Positions 58,745 to 64,000 of a DNA stretch of 64,000 bases are shown piece after piece (position 1 is the first letter of the stretch; each line of letters starts with the position of its first letter). The position numbers were made by a program, and so were the translations under genes. The stretch spans positions 1 through 64,000 of the forward strand of contig PRDI01000099.1 in the NCBI GenBank assembly GCA_003345595.1, given 5' to 3'. The notes under the pieces were generated by a model. It had not been told where the DNA came from. It worked only from the letters and a program-made list of their open reading frames with translations, and did not search any database. This stretch comes from Candidatus Thorarchaeota archaeon (GTDB lineage: Archaea > Asgardarchaeota > Thorarchaeia > Thorarchaeales > Thorarchaeaceae).

Positions 58745-59602
58745 GTGTTCCTCGGGTGCGCGATTCCCAATCGTTTCAATAACTATGAGGCATCAATGAG
58801 GGCGGTCGCGAAGGAGCTGGAAGTCGAGCTTCTGGACTTTGAGGGCGCATCATGTTGTGGGACGGTAGTTCTGAAGTCCATCGATGAACCTAGCTGGCTG
58901 GCCCTGTCGGGGAGGAACATCGCACTTGCGGAGAAGCGCGGACACGACATAGTCACCCCCTGCAATGGCTGCTTTGGATCGCTCAAGGATACTGCTCACA
59001 TCTTGAACCATGATGAGGCTGTGCGGAAGACGACTAACAAGACGCTGATGGCACTCGGGCTCAAGTTCACAGGCAGGGCCAAGATACGACACTTTGTCGA
59101 GGTTCTGTACGACATGAGAAACGAGATCAAGGGCAGAATCGTGAAACCACTCACTGGACTCAGAATTGCGTTTCACCCGGGATGCCATCTTCTACGACCC
59201 TCGACAGTTGCTGGTTTCGACGACCCTGAGCTTCCTCACAAAGTCGATGAGCTTCTGGAGCTGACTGGTGCGAGGAGCATACCTTGGGGGCTCAAGTTGA
59301 GATGCTGCGGTTCGCCTCTGCTCATTGCCAGCGAAGCCGTTGCTTCAAGCGTGCTGAAGGAGAAGATGATATCAGCGAGAGAGGCCGGCGCTAGTTGTGT
59401 CGTCACCAATTGCCCTGCATGTCACACACAGTTTGACGTTCAGGTCCTCGGACTGAAGGATGAGGGCGGTCAGCCACTTGAATTGCCCGCGCTGTTCGTG
59501 ACCCAAGTTCTTGGTCTGGCCATGGGTCTGGAGCCCGACAGCTTGGGCCTTCAACTGAATAGGGTTTCACTTGACCCAATTCGTGATGTGCTTGGTATCT
59601 AG
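58745..59602 (+). CDS. hdrB: Heterodisulfide reductase subunit B-like (HdrB-3); 5' end ambiguous
   Basis: FLGC...ASCCGTVV...PCNGC and PGCH...LRCCGSP...CPACH; homologous sequence TTQTYEV extends 5' of the only in-frame start. Confidence 0.9.
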   Translation: MFLGCAIPNRFNNYEASMRAVAKELEVELLDFEGASCCGTVVLKSIDEPSWLALSGRNIALAEKRGHDIVTPCNGCFGSLKDTAHILNHDEAVRKTTNKTLMALGLKFTGRAKIRHFVEVLYDMRNEIKGRIVKPLTGLRIAFHPGCHLLRPSTVAGFDDPELPHKVDELLELTGARSIPWGLKLRCCGSPLLIASEAVASSVLKEKMISAREAGASCVVTNCPACHTQFDVQVLGLKDEGGQPLELPALFVTQVLGLAMGLEPDSLGLQLNRVSLDPIRDVLGI

Positions 59603-59644
59603 GTTCGGAATAAGTGGTTTTGACCCAGATGGTCTACTTGTACA

Positions 59645-60214
59645 CTACGGGTTGAGCTTACTGTCACCATAGAATAAGTCTGCCAGGCGTCTTCTGGCAT
59701 CGCGCACGCATTCTTTCTTGCCACTCACCTGCAGGTGTCTGTCACCATCGAGCGATATACGAACGCGACAGTCCTCGGCGAGTTCTGAGATGACTTCGAC
59801 TGGTATCTCCTCAGGCAGTTTGATGCGGAAGAATGCGATATCTTTCTCTCTTGGGAGGTCAGTTATTGGTGTCTTGGGCTCCTCTGGCAGACGCCGACCC
59901 TTCCCTGCCACAGCATCATCGAATCTCCTCTCCCAAGTCCGACGAACTGCTTGACCGTCTTTCTGCTCGGCCCAGATCATCAGGGTTTCCTTGAGTCGGA
60001 GCATCCGGAGTTCCATCTCAGACCTCAGCTCTTCGTCTTGGCTGCCCTCAGAAGAAATCTCATGCTCGAATGCCCTGAGGTACTCAATGGACATCTTACT
60101 GTTCCTCAGGTCCGCGTAGGTGAGGTCGGGTATGAACACACCTTTGCTCCTCAGGTCGCCAAGCAGGTCATTCAGGACCATCCAGCCTGCAAGTAGAGCC
60201 TCTGCAGAAGTCAC
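59645..60214 (-). CDS. Conserved archaeal hypothetical (DUF2096-like, tentative), C-terminal KH-like segment
   Basis: LAGWMVLNDLLGDLRSKGVFIPDLTYADLRNSKMSIEYLR; family recalled from memory only. Confidence 0.5.
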   Translation of the reverse strand: MTSAEALLAGWMVLNDLLGDLRSKGVFIPDLTYADLRNSKMSIEYLRAFEHEISSEGSQDEELRSEMELRMLRLKETLMIWAEQKDGQAVRRTWERRFDDAVAGKGRRLPEEPKTPITDLPREKDIAFFRIKLPEEIPVEVISELAEDCRVRISLDGDRHLQVSGKKECVRDARRRLADLFYGDSKLNP

Positions 60215-60267
60215 ATTATCACTCCTTCAGCATCGCTTCAATCTCTTGGATATGCTTGTCGGTTCAA

Positions 60268-60444
60268 TCACTTTCCAGAGCGGAGTAGACAGACAGCCAT
60301 GCCAATCAGGATGACTCCGGCGACGAGCGACAGAGCATTCCAAGTGGGGTCATAAGGAACCGTGCCCGGAGTGAACCCAGCAAGTATCACCAGTACAATT
60401 CCGAAAAGGACGAGCAGAATGCTCGGTAGCGCTAACCTTCTCAT
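60268..60444 (-). CDS. 58-aa two-TM small membrane protein, overlapping the upstream gene's stop codon
   Basis: MRRLALPSILLVLFGIVLVILAGFTPGTVPYDPTWNALSLVAGVILIGMAVCLLRSGK*; ATGA overlap; below ORF-track cutoff. Confidence 0.65.
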   Translation of the reverse strand: MRRLALPSILLVLFGIVLVILAGFTPGTVPYDPTWNALSLVAGVILIGMAVCLLRSGK

Positions 60445-61727
60445 GTTCCAATCGCCTTCGACTCGATTTCCTTTGGAGGTTCATGTGATTCCTCGTGCGA
60501 TTCAGGAGTGCTGTCTGACGACACGTACCTTCGTGTCCATAAGAAGCCGATCGATGCACAGAATAGGGACAGGAAACACACGACAGCTACATTCCCTATG
60601 GAGTTACGGGGAATGATCCCCCCACCAGATAACAGGGGGGATGGACGAAAGCTCTCTCCTGTACGTGCGTCCACTGAGTACTCAGATACACTCACTCCCC
60701 ACGGCCCGGTTACATTATACTCGAAAGTCCATGTGAGTCTGAACTCCCAAGATTGCGACGTAGGTATGGCATACGGCCAGGGCTCAAGCCGAAGGCATAC
60801 CCGTCTCTCCGAGTAGCTCGCCACATACGAGATTGCCACGTTTCTGGCAAGACTCACATCAACAAGCCCTTCTGTGCCAGCTTTCGGAATGTCAAGAGCC
60901 ATGTATCCAAAATAGAAGACTCGTCCAGTTATTGCGTCGATTTCTATCAGCACGCCTTGAAGCCACTTGACTGGAAAAACCTCACCGGTTGGTATCGCCA
61001 ATTCGATGTGGTATACCGGACGTGAGTAGTTCTCAGGCGGGCCGGGTTCTGTGTCGACCTGTCGGTACTCCAACCTAGTGTCAATCAACCTTGTAGAGCG
61101 GGGAAGTGTGTAGTTATGTGAATAGAGGAAGTCGCGAGAAATGACTCGTGCTTGGCTCGGGTCTATCACTCTGCCATCTGGGTTCATGGGGGTAAGAATC
61201 CAACTATGATGGGACGAGAACTCGGATGACCAAACCTCGTAATACATAGCGACCTTCCCTGACACAGAGTTCACAGAAACACGAACGTAGAGCCCATGGA
61301 GCATCATTGGCCCCGTATATGAGTCGTTAGTGAACGTGTAGTGCCAGAGTCGTCCTTCCATACCGCCCTGTGGATTGTCAAGGACTCCATCGCTGACTAG
61401 TGACTTGAGATTACTGTCGATGAAGGCATTTGCTAGATCAAGACCCGCAGTGTCCGAGATGGCTGGCTCATCAAGGGTCAACAGGTAGGTGTGTGAGAAT
61501 CCTAGGGCCTCCTGCCATTCACCAGTGAAGATGACCGAATCACTATCATTGGCCGCCAGCGATGCATACACAGTCTCCGATATCGGTTCCCCCGGCAGAG
61601 GGATTGTTAGGGCATCATTCCTGGTACTCTGATAGATTGTATAGGGAACTAGCATACCCATGACTACAGAAACAAGCAGTACGGCGGTGATGGGAGTCTG
61701 GAAGCCTACTGAAGACATAGGAATCAC
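60441..61727 (-). CDS. Membrane-anchored extracytoplasmic hypothetical protein
   Basis: 428 aa with N-terminal TM (ITAVLLVSVVMGMLVPYTIY), long exported-type region, C-terminal TM (IGNVAVVCFLSLFCASIGFLWTRR). Confidence 0.65.
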   Translation of the reverse strand: MIPMSSVGFQTPITAVLLVSVVMGMLVPYTIYQSTRNDALTIPLPGEPISETVYASLAANDSDSVIFTGEWQEALGFSHTYLLTLDEPAISDTAGLDLANAFIDSNLKSLVSDGVLDNPQGGMEGRLWHYTFTNDSYTGPMMLHGLYVRVSVNSVSGKVAMYYEVWSSEFSSHHSWILTPMNPDGRVIDPSQARVISRDFLYSHNYTLPRSTRLIDTRLEYRQVDTEPGPPENYSRPVYHIELAIPTGEVFPVKWLQGVLIEIDAITGRVFYFGYMALDIPKAGTEGLVDVSLARNVAISYVASYSERRVCLRLEPWPYAIPTSQSWEFRLTWTFEYNVTGPWGVSVSEYSVDARTGESFRPSPLLSGGGIIPRNSIGNVAVVCFLSLFCASIGFLWTRRYVSSDSTPESHEESHEPPKEIESKAIGT

Positions 61728-61838
61728 GATTGCCTAACGATGCCGTATGTTGACGTGTGCGGGAATAACTCTATCATTAGAGCTGCCAAAGGCATCAATG
61801 ACCTAGTTTTAGAGCTGATCGGATTCATCACCATGAAT

Positions 61839-62333
61839 CTATGAACCAGTGCGCGCGTACCTCCAAAGGCTCAGAGTTTCAAACCAGAACACGCACACCG
61901 AAAACACCAGTACCACCGTGAGAAGGAGAAAGGCCGGTGTTGGAACCCAGTCAAAGAGCAGCAGAGTGGCTATCAAGAAGCACGTTGTGAAGACTGCGTA
62001 GAAGACGTAGCGTGGGATGAGGAGCCTTCCTATGACAACAAAGAATGTGAGTATCCCTGTCTTGACCACCTTGGCTGCAAAGAAGCCCTCTTGAACATCC
62101 CTTTCCACTAGGCCGAGTTTCTCCAGCTTGTCCAGATGATACAGAGCAAGGCTGGGGCTAGAGATATTGGTCCTGCGCTGAATCTCCCTCGCGCTAAGGG
62201 GCTTGTTTTGTCGCAAGAGAAAGATGTAGACCGCCAGAGTCCTGCCCTTGACCTGATCGACATTTCCTGGAGCGCCCAAACGAAACATACTCCCGCTTGG
62301 CGCCGGGTAGATAGACTGGAAACTTATGAGCAT
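61839..62333 (-). CDS. Winged-helix HTH protein with two C-terminal TM helices, paralog of the 46275 gene
   Basis: LSAREIQRRTNISSPSLALYHLDKLEKLGLVERDV and RLLIPRYVFYAVFTTCFLIATLLLF. Confidence 0.75.
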   Translation of the reverse strand: MLISFQSIYPAPSGSMFRLGAPGNVDQVKGRTLAVYIFLLRQNKPLSAREIQRRTNISSPSLALYHLDKLEKLGLVERDVQEGFFAAKVVKTGILTFFVVIGRLLIPRYVFYAVFTTCFLIATLLLFDWVPTPAFLLLTVVLVFSVCVFWFETLSLWRYARTGS

Positions 62334-62509
62334 TCCGCATTTCCAGAGTTACGATTGTGCTCCAACTTCGAGCTGTACAAGCTAGGACAAAGAGCACACA
62401 CGCAAACTGATTACGGATGTCCACCCGCACGGCTCGGAATGTTGACCATATCCAAGTCAATCCATCTAGGGCCACAGCTGCTCGGGCGAAGTTTCCTAAT
62501 AAGCTAGGT

Positions 62510-64000
62510 CTATTCCTTGAGCATTGCCTCTATCTCTTCCATGTAGCTCTTCTCACGCCACCAACGCAAATCACGAGCACCTGTCGGGCAGATTGCAGCA
62601 CATGCACCGCAACCCTTGCACCTCATTTCATCGGTCACGCTCTTCTTGACCCCCGGCGAAACCTCCATCATGGTGATTGCGTCGTAGGGGCAAATCTCAG
62701 AGAAGTGACAAAGATCACAGCCGACACATAGATCCTGATCTACTTCTGCGGTGAGCAGTTCAATCTCGACCTTGCCTAGATTGAGCGGGATGCAGGTTTC
62801 ACTAGCCGCGGCACGACCCTGATTGATCGAGTCTGCCACGTTCTTCGCATATGTTGTACCCAAGAACACACCCGGTACTGTGGTTTCAACAGGTCGGAAC
62901 TTCATGTGCATCTCACGCAGGAACCCATCCTGTCCCCTGTTGATGCCCATGGCCTTCACGAGGTCAGCCACATCATGCGGAGCTTCAAGGCCCACTGCAA
63001 GCACAACCATATCTGACCTGATCTTGAATGCCTGCTGCGACAGAGTGTCATAGACTGTAACTATCGCCTCATCTGCGTCTGGCGCCTTCTCTACGGTGAC
63101 GGGCCTCTCACGGACCCATCGAAGATACGTGACGCCCTCCTGCCTGTTCTCACGCCACATCTCCTCCATTCCAGTTTCATAGGGCCGGATGTGCTCCTTG
63201 AAGGCTGAGAATACTCTGATGCTTGGAAACATCTCCTTGAGCTCATGCTGCATGGCCACAATCGCAGAACAACAGACTCTGGAGCAGTATCTGTTGCCCT
63301 CACCCGGATTCTGTCTTGAACCCACACAGTGTATGAAGATGGGGTTCTTGGGCGGTGTCTTGACCTCATCATTCCTGAGCTTCTTCTCAAGGTCTAGCGT
63401 GGTCATGACCCCCGGCACCTCACCCCACCCGTACTCGCCCTTCTTGGGCTGATAGGTGTCAGTGCCAACAGGCATGAGAATCGAGCCGACCTTGTACGTT
63501 GTTCGTTCCTTGGTCGCGACGTTCTCGACTGCCACATCGTAGTTCCCATACGCCCCTTCAAGCCCCATGGGTCTTGAGTTCAGAACAACCTTGATTCTCT
63601 TCTCTTTGCCCACGCGAGCCGTCAAATCGTCCACAATGTCCTTCGCAGACTCCATCTTCGGAAACAGTCGATGCAGTTCGTTAAGTCTTCCACCAAGGCG
63701 TTCAGACTTCTCAACTAGAATGACATCGAAGCCCCGTCTGGTGATATCCAGTGCCGCCGTCATCCCAGACACTCCGCCACCGACGACCATCGCGGTTCTG
63801 ACCACGTCGATGGACTTCATTGGGATGACTTCATTGTTGATTGCCTTTGCCACGGCGCTACGGATCATGTCCTGAGCTTTCTCTTGGCGTTCCTCAGCGG
63901 TCGCTCTGGCGTTCACAAGAGAGAGTTGTTCCCTCAGACCCACAGGACCGACGAAGTAGTATCTTGAGAGACCTGCTCTCTCCAGTACACCTCTGAAAGT
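62510..64000 (-). CDS. HdrA-like FAD/Fe-S protein, truncated by the window edge
   Basis: GGGVSGMTAALDITRRGFDVILVEKSERLGG, CVGCDLCHFSEICP and CKGCGACAAICP; the frame stays open to 64000 (TFRGVLERAGLSRYYFVGP upstream of the listed GTG start). Confidence 0.9.
   Translation of the reverse strand, partial: TFRGVLERAGLSRYYFVGPVGLREQLSLVNARATAEERQEKAQDMIRSAVAKAINNEVIPMKSIDVVRTAMVVGGGVSGMTAALDITRRGFDVILVEKSERLGGRLNELHRLFPKMESAKDIVDDLTARVGKEKRIKVVLNSRPMGLEGAYGNYDVAVENVATKERTTYKVGSILMPVGTDTYQPKKGEYGWGEVPGVMTTLDLEKKLRNDEVKTPPKNPIFIHCVGSRQNPGEGNRYCSRVCCSAIVAMQHELKEMFPSIRVFSAFKEHIRPYETGMEEMWRENRQEGVTYLRWVRERPVTVEKAPDADEAIVTVYDTLSQQAFKIRSDMVVLAVGLEAPHDVADLVKAMGINRGQDGFLREMHMKFRPVETTVPGVFLGTTYAKNVADSINQGRAAASETCIPLNLGKVEIELLTAEVDQDLCVGCDLCHFSEICPYDAITMMEVSPGVKKSVTDEMRCKGCGACAAICPTGARDLRWWREKSYMEEIEAMLKE

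Noticed and set aside
1-64000. CRISPR arrays, insertion sequences, rRNA/tRNA genes
   Set aside because: No regularly spaced direct repeats, transposase motifs or conserved RNA gene sequences were noticed by eye; tRNAscan-SE and Infernal would be needed to exclude them fully.

Overview
This 64 kb window is gene-dense and looks archaeal. Evidence: archaeal-type class I FBP aldolase, TrmB- and Lrp-type regulators, KorDABC, Hdr modules, and TATA-like promoters such as TTTATATATAAA. An Asgard/Thorarchaeota-like origin is my inference and is not proven. I recognised no rRNA, tRNA, CRISPR array or transposase. The left half is mostly single metabolic, regulatory and membrane genes: M55 peptidase, NUDIX, a bPH2 pair with an HTH regulator, an ABC transporter, two leucine-rich-repeat proteins around a DUF1028 gene, a cytosolic YedY/sulfite-oxidase-like protein, acyl-CoA dehydrogenase, an ArsB-like permease, a short bacterial-type AlaRS, a zinc-finger-NYN nuclease, SAH hydrolase and a TrmB-MEDS regulator. 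The right half (about 37.8-64 kb) concentrates ferredoxin/thiol redox chemistry: acyl-CoA ligase, two 2-hydroxyacyl-CoA dehydratase/benzoyl-CoA-reductase-like subunits plus activase, KorDABC, three separate HdrC-HdrB pairs, a tandem HdrA-HdrA-MvhD fusion, and a second HdrA-like protein that runs off the right edge. The best candidates for something undescribed are the multi-HdrBC cluster around the double HdrA, the CPR-like AlaRS lacking C-Ala, a structured intergenic element at 26338-26394, two inverted repeats at regulator promoters or start sites, and two apparent 1-nt frameshifts.
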